Notes under the pieces: generated by a model | The model's input: the letters and a program-made list of their open reading frames with translations, nothing else | Told to the model about the DNA's origin: nothing | Databases searched by the model: none | Translations under genes and position numbers: made by a program | In this document: positions 37,443 to 49,510 of the stretch, one piece after another | How positions within the stretch are numbered: position 1 is the first letter of the stretch | How the letters are laid out: the number at the start of each line of letters is the position of its first letter | Assembly (NCBI GenBank): GCA_036345935.2 | Contig: JADWOT020000009.1 | Coordinates: forward strand, 5,909,381 to 5,973,380 | Source: Taenia hydatigena | Lineage: Eukaryota; Platyhelminthes; Cestoda; Cyclophyllidea; Taeniidae | Reading direction: 5' to 3' | DNA length: 64,000 nucleotides

Positions 37443-40140
37443 TCAAAATTAATTAGACAGGGCTTTCAGTGCAATACAAATTGAAACAAGACTTTCTACT
37501 AGCCTATTTTGGTAGATAATTCAGAACTGTCCGGGCAGCTTAAAGCAAAAATTACTCCTTAAGGGAATTTGCTGAAGAAATCGCATTGATTCCTCGCAGA
37601 TTTTAGTTTTGCTTTCAAATTTCCATACATGATTTCTTTCAGGCAACTTGGGATGATAACTTAAACCTTAAATTTGCTAATCACATGTCGCAGTTACAAT
37701 ACTGTCCCAAACCAAAACGTAGAAAATATTTGGTCCATAGATTTTCTATTTAGCGAAGTGTCAATCGCAGGAATTCACTGAAAGGCGCCCGAAGGAAGTT
37801 CGAAAAACATTCATGTGTGCTAGTTTTTGCAAAACTGCCGCGAAGCAGGGTGTCCACGCAAAAACCGTATTCATAGTGTCTTCACGGTTTTTACGTTTTT
37901 TTCGCTTCCATTTTCCCTCTTCTGCTTTCTTCGTACCTTAGTGTCGGTGGTTTGCATGAAACCTTTTCCCACAAAGTTGGAGGCGGGTGGGAACGCCATT
38001 GTCAGGTTGCACCGCTGCAACAGAGCACCTCACGGAAGCTCTCAAAAAGACCCTCTGCAAGGCATCAGAGAGGCAGCAAAAAGCACTAGCGCCTAAACCA
38101 CTGCCAAGGAAAAGTTTCCGGCTTTTTTACCTTCGCTTTTGGAGTTAAGCACCACACACGGAAGATGATAAACAGGCACTAGTTCGTGCCAACTTGTGTT
38201 TAGTAAAGAAGTAAAACTTCCCTTAGTACTTACGAATTCACCTGTCAAAATAGGGTCTAAGCAATTGGCTGCCTCGTAAAACAATGGCACATATGCCGTA
38301 TTATGACGAGGATGCTCTCGAATCATAATGGTTTTAATTTTGGACATAGTGACGACTTAAAGCTAAGAGTCTTGGTTAATTAATGCAAATATTTTTGGCT
38401 TCCAAAATGGTCGACGATTGCAAGACAGATATAATTGAAAATGATATTTCGCGGTTCGCTAAAAATAAATTAGTTACAATTGATTTATTTTAATATCGCT
38501 ATACTTTAATAGCCCCGTGCATTTCTTGACATACACGTTTTTGTTTACTCAGCTCTTGCAAGAGTGCGTTTCATAAGCCTGTAAACGGATCCATCTATGA
38601 CAAGTTATTTCACGCAGTTTGTTAATGCAAAGCTTTAAATAGAATTGCAGCCATTGAAGCCCTCAAAATATTTTATATTGGTGGGGGAACTTAAATGGTT
38701 CTAACAAATTCCCAATCCCGCAATTTGAACACGACAACAGTTGCCTAACTTATTTATGGGCAGAAAACTTTGGACGCTAAGCCAAATAAACCTTTTTTTC
38801 TAATCAACATCACAGAGATTATAATATTATGTTGGGTAGACACGAGTTGGAAATAAAAAAAATTGAAACGCTACGTAGTGTGAAAATTGAATAATGCTCC
38901 TATCTCATTATGTGTGGGAGTGGTAAAGATAATTACAAATTTCCCTGGGACTCACTAATTAGATTTCGTAGCTCAACTTTTAGCCAAGCTGATATTTTTT
39001 TGCGCACGAAAATTCGTTTGCTCCATTTAGGTTTTATTTTTGCTCTGCCTTATCAGGGGACGGGACTTGTGAGGCTTGACTTGGGGAAGGGAAATAATCT
39101 AATATGTTTATTACTTTACAGAAAGCGGAGTAGAAAATAGGGAGGGAGGAGAAAAGCAAGAAATGAAAGGTCTCAAGTTGAAAAAAGCTGTTGATGAAGA
39201 AAAAGAGGAGGAGAAAAAGAAACAGAAGAAGAAGGAGAAGGACGGCTAAAAGTTCCTTTGGGAATTATGCCCACAAACAGCCTCCCATCAGACAATGCGA
39301 CAACAAGAAGTGATTATGCCAGATTTGGGATCAGAATTTAACTTCAGCTGAGACCGAATTTCCCCAGAGAACATTCAGTCTAAGAAGATTATTGCAAAAT
39401 AAACAAAAGACTTAATTTTTTATATAAATATCCTGCCGGATAGTAACCTAGGCAATCTACTAAGCAGCGCATGCAATGAATTTAGCTAAGAATTATGAAT
39501 AAGCAAATCATGGGCAACACATGCATTGTATTTGCTGATCCTTGATTGCGAAGAGGAAATTTAAGAGTAGACGTGAGATCAATGTCATACACTAAGGGGT
39601 AACAATTAAATATAAAGGAAAATTTCAGAGCCTGTGAAAAAAATAATATTGGCGTCAATGCTCACTTGAGCTGCAGTTATATTATCACGCTTTTGACGCT
39701 AAAAGTGTGTTGTGAGTAGGATGGTTGGGTCTATCTATAAGACTCATATTTCTTTAATGAATTATGCAAAAATGTCATGCAAGGGTCCCCATGTGATGTT
39801 CATTCTCTGAAGGAGCCGAATGACCTTCCTTGTGAGTATTTTGGGTGATTTTCAAAGCTGGAGCTGAAGCTGAGAATTGGGCACATTATAAATAAATGCG
39901 TATCAGGCGAGGCTTATGCCTCAATCTCTTCAATTTTTCAACATTGCCTCTCGATCTGCTGCAGGGAGATGCAATCTATAAACGGGCCTGGGGGATGCTA
40001 TTGTGGAATTTAAATAAGTTGGCATTGCGTGCAAAGCGTTATCAATCGGACGCTGCAGGAAGTCGCCCCTCCGCCCCTCTTACTCATTCACTCACCTACC
40101 TTAAGAGCGAGCGAGGCCGCGCAATCTTGACACTGCATCT
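37443..40140. other. AT-rich region with a purine-rich tract, no gene seen
   Basis: Holds a perfect octamer directly after TTAATTA (38387-38400) and a purine-rich tract at about 39136-39243. A 28-codon Lys/Glu ORF (39163-39249) is a product of that tract. Nothing else stands out. Confidence 0.45.
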
Positions 40141-43100
40141 CTTCAATCCACTCCACTCCACTGCTGCTGCTGTTGCCGTAGCTGATGGTGGTGGGTGAGC
40201 TTAAAACTGTGAAAATGCCGCATAACTCTCGGCAAATTCGTCATAGATAGGGATCAACTGCCTTTAGCTTCTGTGCACACTCACACACCCTCTCTGGTGA
40301 GACCTCGGTCGGACTCGTCCACTGCCACCTGCCTGGCGCTTGTTGCAATCTTCTTTCCACCTGGCTATTCATAGCTCCCATTTCCACTTTCATTTAGTGA
40401 TGCATGCAAGCTTACTTCGTCTACTCCAATTGATGTCGACATTTTCTCTACATTTGTTTGGATTTAATGTTTGTTTATTCTCTGTGTTTTGGTGAATTAT
40501 CGTTGATATTTCTTACACTGACAGTTATTAAGTAGATTAGAAGAAAATCATTAAACTCGTTTTTAATGTCTGTAGGACCAAACGAAAATCTGCTCCGGTC
40601 GGCTCATCAGGTTGGGACTGCATTTGCCCCATGATAGGTGATCCGGTGGAGGTTATGTGTATGCAGCTCAAATTATCTTCATGTCTTCACTGGAAAATGG
40701 TGTCTATAAGGTTATAAAAGCATACCGTTTTCTGTATATGATCACCACATCGAGTCCTTTGATATCTCGAAAGAAAATGCGTTAGGGTCCCGAAACGATT
40801 AAAATCCCTTTTGAATACCTAAAGTAGATATTAAGCTGATTTCACTGGCCATTACCACTAATTAAATAAAAAGTCAAGTACTGCTAGTGCATTTCATCTA
40901 CAAAAGGTAATTCAACTTTATGCATTTTGTTAGACTACTAATTTTTTTACAAAATATGGTAAGCGTTGCAAAAATCATTGCAACTGCTTCAGCGACTGGT
41001 GCGCATTGTGTAATTTTGAAAGGAAATATTCACAAATTTTATAGCAATGCAACTTTTTTATTAACATACAAATGCACCATGCTTTCGTAGGCCCCACAAC
41101 TTCGCGTGCTAAGTTAAAATAACTTCAAATCATTTCATAAGTTGAAAAGGACGCCTACAGAACCATTACTGTCATCAAATTTGAATGCACCCAATGGGAT
41201 GCTAACAAGGGATGGTGTGAACAGCGTTTTTTATGGCAGCAAACTACAGGCTTCTTAACACACGATCATTTAACTTTACTAAGTACCCACTTCTGCAAGC
41301 TTTCATCACAACATTTGCCACCCTCAAAACTGCTTGTTTGACTGTATGTGGGAACCCGCTGGCTAATACTGAACCCAGATGTTCGCGTTTGGTTTGGTTT
41401 GAATTTAGGAGGGTTCGGTTTCAAACGCTCGTTGCAAATCCTCAACAAAGTTGAAACAGTTGTCCCTCTCTTCCTTTTGATGCCCAGGTGTTTTCGCTAG
41501 CAGATCCCGCTCCACAATCATCTTTTTGAACGTACATGCCTAAGTGCGGTATCTTTCTCTCAAATTTAAAGCTACTGTTTTTATGCATTTTTGAAGTGTG
41601 GGCACACTATGTCAGTCTGGCAAGAACGCAAAGGTTTAGATTCTGTTTCCAGAAGGCGAATATCCCACCATCGCATTTGACTGACTTATACAAGAACAAG
41701 TTCTAAATCTGTGAAGCAAGGTCTAATTCGAACAATCAAGGAGTCTTTTGCGGCTCTACAAAATTTCCACTGTTCTAAAATACCTCATAGCATTTGTTAG
41801 CGAGAAAGAATCGTATTGAAAGGCGGCCCACATTTAGACCCTTCGTTATGTATCTTAGTTTGATTCCTGAGCAAACAAAATGCACTAATTTGGACATTAA
41901 CACGTGCCACTGGACCGTTTTTTGTTTTCTTAACTGTGTTTATATGCACACGGACACATTCACAGTCAAATGTATCCCGCCTCTGTTTAGTGAGGCGAAT
42001 GGGGAGGGGTGCAGTCGTGGGTGGGTGTCCCTCCTGTTGTTTCAGCTTGAATTCACAGGGTGATTTGTAACTGCAAACAGCATTTTGTGGCTAGACGCGA
42101 GGGTTCATGTCTCCGGATAAACGCCAACTTGGTGCCAATTCAACATCACGCATGTTTGTGCGCAAAGGCCACTTTTGCTGCCCACTTACTGTCTGACAAT
42201 TCTAATTAAATTAAGCATATCTGTGCAATCACGCCTTCATTTCAGACAATTCCCCTTTTTTCTTGCCTTCATTTTGAGAGCTCGTTTAAACAAAAGTTTG
42301 CCTTCCATTCACAAGCAAATGTCATTCCAAAAATATAGCAATAGACTTTGACTAGTTTTCTGTGATACTGAGCGGTGGTTAGAAAAGTTGAAAGCTGTAT
42401 ACAAGTCTGGTAAAAATTTGGCCTCTCTGTGGCAACACTACAACCTCTTCTATCACAATTTTGTGATACCTTTGAGCCTTCATAAAGCCGAAAGCAAATG
42501 TAAAATTAGCCGGAAGGAGCCAGAATTTTGATCAAATGAGGCACTGTGACTGAAGTTGTCTGTGTTATTAACTATTATCTATCAACTGAAGAGCCAAATG
42601 TGTCAAATAAATCGAATTTGTTCACTTGCTGCTGGTCGCGAGCAGTAGCTAGTCCTTGAATATTTCAGTAACTTTGACCAAAATGGCACCATTTACCAAC
42701 CAAAATTTACGTAAAGTTCGGAAAGGAAACCATTTCAGCAATGTTCAAAATCCCAAAACATGTAAAGCTTTACTTTGACACCCAATTCTTTTCTTAATTT
42801 AATTGTTAGCCAAAGGAAATTCAAATTGTGCATAATCAACAATCCATCTCTAAATTAAACTAAGTAAAATAGTTTTCCAGCAATTTCATCCTAATCAAAT
42901 AGCAGCGTTTCCTCTTCAAGCAGTGTATTTTTAAAAAACCTTGTGGATGTCAAATGATGGGAGAGCGGTGAATAATCGTGGTATGCCGGTATGTGTCGTT
43001 CTGCAGTTTGTATTTTGAAAAAGGAGCGGACCATCATAAGCACGAGGGTCTGGTTTAAAATGCCAGAGCAACCAAGGGGTATTCGACCGACCTCTAAGGG

Positions 43101-44400
43101 CAAATATTAAACAAATTAACCAAATCAAAATGCCAGGATTTCAATCATGTAGCCAAACCGACAAGGTCAGTGGTCTTGACATTTAAAGCCGAAGCACATG
43201 TCTCTATACCTTCTGTAAGAAGTCGAGGCGTCGAATGGGGCACTTTGAATGTGCCATATTTGTCGATAATGATTGACAAGTGGGAAATACTTGAATTTTA
43301 TTACTTGTGTCAGTGTCAGTACCAACCGAGAAATTAAAAATCGTGGTAATAAGTTCAAGATTGGATCGTATGCATTTGCTTTGTTTTTTTTTTTTTGGAA
43401 ACAGCAAATTTTAGAAAAAACAACACTTAATTTAAGGATGTTGTTTGGCTCTTGGCTTAAAGAAGAAAATGCCTCCAGAGACCGGTAGTCTTCTGACAGC
43501 TAGCATTAGAATAGTTCATTGTCATAATCAATGGACCAGTTCAATATTTACAAATCTTTTTATGCAAGAGCAATTCTCTCCATCTAGAAATTCTTTGATT
43601 GTTTTGCAATTTGACATGAAGTCGAACTCGACTCCGCATCGTATGTCATTCATCGTTTGCGTATTTGGGGTTAAATCAAATCATCTAATCACTGCCTTGA
43701 TTTCCTGACCCACTTTAGGTACACTACTGCCAAAGAGATCCAGATTTTTAGCAAATTCACCACAATTCAGACATTGCCAATCACTGTCAAAAAATTTATC
43801 CTTTTCTTCAATTTTGGAAGAGTGAGTCAGATGCCAAAAGTTTTGCTCGTTACTAAGTAATCACGTCAAGTAAAAATGACTGGGCTTCGTGTGGAAAAAC
43901 GGAAAGTTTGGCAATTTTCAATGCCAAATAAAATAATGGTGCTGAGTAATAATACTTTCCATTTTATTTTTGGTCAAAAAACTTGAACTTTCATAAATTT
44001 GCACAAGCAAAGAAAATCACAGGTGTTGCAAAAGCCTTAAGGTAAAAAATTTGCATGGATCGCCTAGCGATATTCACCCAAATTTATGAACGACAAATTA
44101 ACCCATTCATTTATCATTAGAGATGGTGAAACGTAATTATTCGCTACCATAGTAACGGCAATGTCCATTATTGAAGAGCTCTTGCTGCGTATGGAGATTC
44201 AAAAGTACCATAAAGCGCTTCTTCATGCTACAAGATGGCCTCACAACGTGCTTGGAAGGTATTCTCTTGGTAGGGGTAAATTTTAAGAGGCAACTAAACT
44301 TTGGCCAACTTCAAAAACAGAAAAAACTCTTCATTTACGCACAGACTTGGTACCTCTTAAAGGCGCACTAACGTGCTAACGATGATGAATGATGGAGGAC
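40141..44400. other. AT-rich unique region, no gene seen
   Basis: A T13 run lies at 43384-43396 and an octamer ATTTGCAT at 44049-44056. A small palindrome around 42451-42471 pairs TATCACA with TGTGATA. ORFs are short and without domains. Confidence 0.5.
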
Positions 44401-45010
44401 TTTCACGTTATTTCCCACTTTGCCTACACGCACACGCACCGTGAATGTAGGACAAACACCCCTTTTATTGTATTTTAACGACACTCAATGTGTATGTATA
44501 TTTTGGGGTGTATGTGTATGTAGTTTGGCGGTTTAAGTAGAGTGCTTTAATACCCGTCCCTCACCGAAAGACGAAGGGGCCTGTTTGGCATTAGGCGCAC
44601 AACTGTCGGCCCCACCCTCGTTGCCTTCTCCCCTTCTCCCTCTCCTTCTTCCTCTGTCAGCGGTACGATAACGATGATCAATGCGTTTTAAATTATCACT
44701 GTTTTATGCGATTAGCGGCGGCACACCCATGTGAATGCATACACACGCGCTGTTCGGCCGCCTCCGGTGTGAATGTTGCACCGGAACAGCTGATTTGAAT
44801 GAACTCCTCCTCGAGAAAGGACCAAGCACCCAGCGTTTGGTAAGGGAGAGGAATTTTCGCGGCATGCCAACCTCTTTTATGTGTTTGTATATATGAATGT
44901 AAAATTAAGAAGGATGGATAAATGTACACTTGCCTGTTACCTCTTGCGACCGCAGGATTTATGGTGAAGTGAGTCAATATGTTAGCCAACTGTTTGAAAC
45001 TATGCAATGA
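44401..45010. other. Mixed CA/GT and CT-rich island
   Basis: The last dense island of this type from left to right: CA/CG alternation at 44428-44442, GT-rich sequence at 44489-44525 and a CT tract at 44625-44657. The minus ORF at 44696-45007 has no recognisable domain. Confidence 0.45.
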
Positions 45011-48000
45011 CTGCGGATAAGTATTCAGAGAAAAATGGAGCAGTTACTTGTAACCAATGACTAACAATAGGCAAACTGGGACCCAGAGACAAAACAACAA
45101 AACCTAGAAATCATTGGACCGAGCACTTATGAAATGGTGGAATTCAAAGGCCGAACGGTGATTGAGAGCCAATGTCCCTAGTGTCTTGAGCTCGTCAATT
45201 TTGCTTGCTAAACACTTCTGAGGTAAATTATTATAATTTGAACTCGTGAGACCAGATCGCCGCTTCGTAATATTCCAAGCCCGCTTAATACATTAAACTG
45301 TACTTACACGCGTTTTTACTTGATATTAATCAGTAGGATCGTCAATACGTGTCGTCGAAGAGCAATGCTGAGCTCAAAAAATCCTTAAAATACCAATTGA
45401 AACTGCCTGTGGCGGCTTATCAGCTTGAAACAGGCGGACATAAATAAGTAAAATGGGTTCACCTTCATCTTTGTAGCTTGCATCACACAAAATGACAATC
45501 ATCAGCATTTAAACAACGATTGAATAATTAATTCCTGAACTTCTAAAAATTTCGATGGATTGGGATTTTATGTCCAACTGTTTGCAACCTTAAGCTCACA
45601 GCTTAAAAGTAAACAAGTTTGGTCGAACAGTGGTAGCCTGCGATACTGAATCACGAGTTTCAAAGTGTACCCTCTTCAAATCTGCGAATCCTGACTACCA
45701 TCCCATGGCAATGCTTTACCGTCGCACTGCTTAGCGCTCTAGACCAAATGGTGTCAGCACGTCATCTTGATCCAAATTCGTGTGGCAGTCAAGAATGAGC
45801 AGCGTAGGACACACACAATTCAAATTAATTGCACGCACCCGAAACCTCCTCACCTGAGAACTATTTAGCTGCAATCCACGTTTAGCTAAGAATACCAAAA
45901 CGGAGGATCGGGAGATAGCGATGGACTGACCTTAACCATTACTTATGAATTGCAGAAAAATTATTTCATATAAAGGTTAACTTAATACGATTTCCTAAAT
46001 TTTGCTAAAGGAGAGAGAAGGGAGCAAAAATTCATTTGATGAAATGCAAAGCGAATGCATTGGTCTTATGCTTAGTGTTATATAGAAGTTCAACGTTTCT
46101 TGCATAAAGTGACTGTTGCGAATCTCACTTATTAGAAACTACTCGACCTAAATTGCAACCCTCACAAGCTCTCAACTACACTTTGATTACTTAATGCTAC
46201 TCTAATGATTTAAAATCAAACGATTTCTATCTGCGGGTCAAGTGTTTATCTGACATCAGGTGCTACGCAGTCCAGAAAGAGCTATCGATGGAGTGGATTT
46301 TTCATAATGTAACGAGTTCAAGCTTCGGATCCTTAAATTAAGAAGATTGTGTAGATGGAAACACCTTATATTTAAGTAGTATGAATGAGGCTTACAGATT
46401 CTCAAAGCCAATGAAGAGGGGCCAGAGTTCGTTTGTTTCTTGGGCGTCGGTGGCCCCCGCTTGGCCATGGAGTGAGCGCTGAGCGACCGTTTGTCGCCCA
46501 AAAAGTATATTCGAACAGCCATGTACTACGGTTACTTAACACACAAAAGTAGCATCTGGTTTTGAAGAAGTTCCTACCCTTTGGTGTTCACCTGAGTCGA
46601 AATTTTGATTGACACAGTCAGCTATTCTTCAAAACCATTTTAACAACCTAATTGGAAGGTCGGGTAAGAGTAAATCATGCTGACACTGTGGAATGAAACG
46701 TCACTAGCTTAATTGCCAAAATGTGAGAAGGTACTATTAGAAGCTGAAATTTCTGGATATTTTATATAAGTCAAACATCATACCTAAGTAGCTGTTAAAA
46801 CAAATGCTCGCCTTCTTAAACAAATCAAAATAGATGAGAGCTGGGGTTTCAAAAACCTCATAACGCTTCACATTTCTGATCATCAAAGTACTAAAAACGA
46901 TTTTATCTTACCTTAATTTCCACCCCTTAAATTTAAACTGCATCGATGTCGAAAAAAGAAAATCTTTCATCGAATTACTTTTTGCAATTAACGTTTTATG
47001 CCTGGGTTTTAAAATTAAGGCGGTCCATATGGCGAACTAAAAAATCACCCTCACAAGTTGCAAGTGTTCTGGTTGTTGTTTTTTTAGTTAATGCTTAAAA
47101 TAAAATCCAAGTTGATTAAGTTTATGTGGTCGCTGACTTCCCTATACAATACCAGTAGCATTTATTACCAATTGAATCGTGGTACCAATAATTTACAAAT
47201 GTGAGAAAGTTCATTTTGAGTTTATGCGCTGGCTTTATTGACCACAGGAGTGAGTCAGAGGTTAACCTTCTGTCATTTGGCGTTTTGATGTCTTTACCAA
47301 TGGGATTATAATGCTCGAACTGTATTCTCAGTTCCCCTTACCTTCATCATGATATCATCACTGGTCAAGTGTTTGGTTTTACACTGTAACAAATCTGTAG
47401 GATAGGCTAAAAATCATTCCTACTTATTACATTACTGAAATTCGAGCAAAAGACTTTAATCAAGCGTTTGCAAGAAACTTTGAGATGGTTCCTCTTCTTC
47501 GGTCGCATTGTGCTAAATTAAATGTATACTGAGAGTTCAAATTAATGAAAATTGCATTCATCAAAATAAATCCAAAATTTCGTCCACCTCGAACCCCTGC
47601 TTTAAAGCAGACGCGACTCGAGAAGCGCAGATTTAATGATCCAAGTCGGTTATATTAGAAACAGCAATCTCATCCATCAATTAATTAGTACCTTCCGAGG
47701 ATAACAAAGTAACTATGCGCGCCATGGCCAAATGTAGATGTGTGAGGCCGGCCAGAAGAATGCTTAAATTAGGAGTAGTACACTATGTAAATATTTCCTT
47801 ATGCCAATCCAAGTTGCTTTCATGAAGGCCGTTCAATAAAGAGCGCTCAAAAATGAGGACTCAGAAACGTAAAATCCTCAATTCGATTCTTCTTTCACAA
47901 ATGCATTCTTCACTACGAAAAGACTATCAAAAATGTTGGACTTTCGGAATCTCTAGTTTTATGAAATGCATGTGTGAAGAAATTTGCTTTAGGTTTTGGA

Positions 48001-49300
48001 ATTTTAAAGAGATAGTCACAAAATCCAATCTCGCTTAATATATGCGAGCTGGTGCTCCCTTTGCAAAAAATCACGATTCAAAGTAACTTCGTACAATTGT
48101 GGGCCATTTTTTTTGAGGAGGTGCACTTAAAAATGAACAAAATTGCTTAGGTGTGCAATTATACAAGATATGATTATTGCAATTTCAAAAGATTTCACAT
48201 AAGATAGTGTGCAATATTAAGAGGATTACTTTACAAAATGCAAACCTAAGATGTCAATTTCAGTAAAATCTCCTGAAATACTTCGACTGCTAAAAGTCCA
48301 TTGCCCCAGAGTTGGCTTAATAACTAAGGGAGCCATTTTGCTTTCGAAGGAAGCGAGATTCCTCTGTCTTAAAAATACAAAACATGGCATTCCAAACAAG
48401 AATAATTACAAATACGCGCCTCTTTATGATGCTTGTGCTAAGCTAGCAATAAAATTAGTGGCAAAACTAGGTCATTAAGTAATGTACTCATATTTCGCAG
48501 TTTCTCGTGCCTTACATTTTTACAATAGTAAGGTGTATTTCAACAGCCCGCATCTCCCATTCAGGCATAAAAACATTTACTATTCATCGCGAGATTAAAC
48601 CTAAGATTGCTACACTGAAAGTTGGACAAACCACTTCCGTCCGAATGCCAGATAGGCTAATCCTGCCTTGCTGGTACCGATTGCTTCAAGTGAAGCTGGT
48701 AGATCTAACATAGGCACCCATTCTAGGGATGCATTCGACGAACATAATATTAGTTTAGTGCAGGGACAAGGAATTTTGCTAATTTACCCCGCCATTATGC
48801 TCATCCACCCAATAGTGAGTCAACGAGAATTCCGCTTGTTCGTTTATGGCAAGAATGAATTTAACTGAATCGCTTCTTAAGGCACACTGTTAATTTGACA
48901 TTACGGTGATAATAAAATCCTTAATAGTTTCAAATAAATAAGCTTATTTTGTCGTATACATATGCTAAGCCAAACTCACATTCCAAATGCCGTAAAGCCG
49001 TAAAACACATGTGCCACCTGAATGGTACTCTTTTCACTTTATTTACAATGAAGAATAAAACTACCGAGAATGGAAGCTTTATGTAAAACATGAAGGTAAA
49101 AGCCTAAGATTCTCTGATAAATGTAGTGCGCATATAATGTATTACATAAAGTTGCAAAGGTTGGCAATATAACTCGCTCGCATGAAATGCGTTTATTGAG
49201 GAAGACACTTATTATTTGTTTATGGTTTGGTCTACTGGCAAGGTCAAATCTTTTAACATTATTTTAAGGCCATATGCACTGTTAATTTATTTGGCAAAAA
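45011..49300. other. AT-rich uniform region, no gene seen
   Basis: Few microsatellites. Three small plus-strand ORFs (48251-48478, 48507-48713, 48668-48868) sit close together in two frames; the first begins with ATG and has a mixed composition, but no family is recognised. Confidence 0.45.
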
Positions 49301-49310
49301 AGATTAGAAC

Positions 49311-49510
49311 GCACAGGCGCAGGCGCCTAGAGCGCGTCAGATGGATAGTCTCCGGTTGGCCAATCAGATATTTTTAAGAAAATAAAATGTTAAAGCAATC
49401 AATAGCACGACTAGCAGAAGGCAAGTGTAGAAAAAATGTTGATACGCACTGAAACCTTAGGGTTATATAACAATACACATTTTATCATCCGTTACTGACG
49501 TGAGTGGAGC
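49311..49510 (+). promoter_or_regulatory. Candidate promoter: GC patch, CCAAT, TATA-like and CRE-like sites
   Basis: A GC-rich patch with AGGCGCCT (49321-49328) is followed by TTGGCCAAT (49356-49364), a TATA-like TTATATAA (49463-49470) and a CRE-like TGACGTGAG (49496-49504). All are plus-strand readable and within 190 bases in an otherwise AT-rich zone. A TATA-like element is expected often by chance in AT-rich DNA, and no gene starts clearly downstream. Confidence 0.2.

Noticed and set aside
39163..39249. 28-codon Lys/Glu-rich ORF
   Set aside because: It is a direct product of the GA-rich purine tract; no domain and very short.
48879..48892. TAAGGCAC resembling the miR-124 seed
   Set aside because: The sequence diverges directly after the seed and no hairpin could be drawn.
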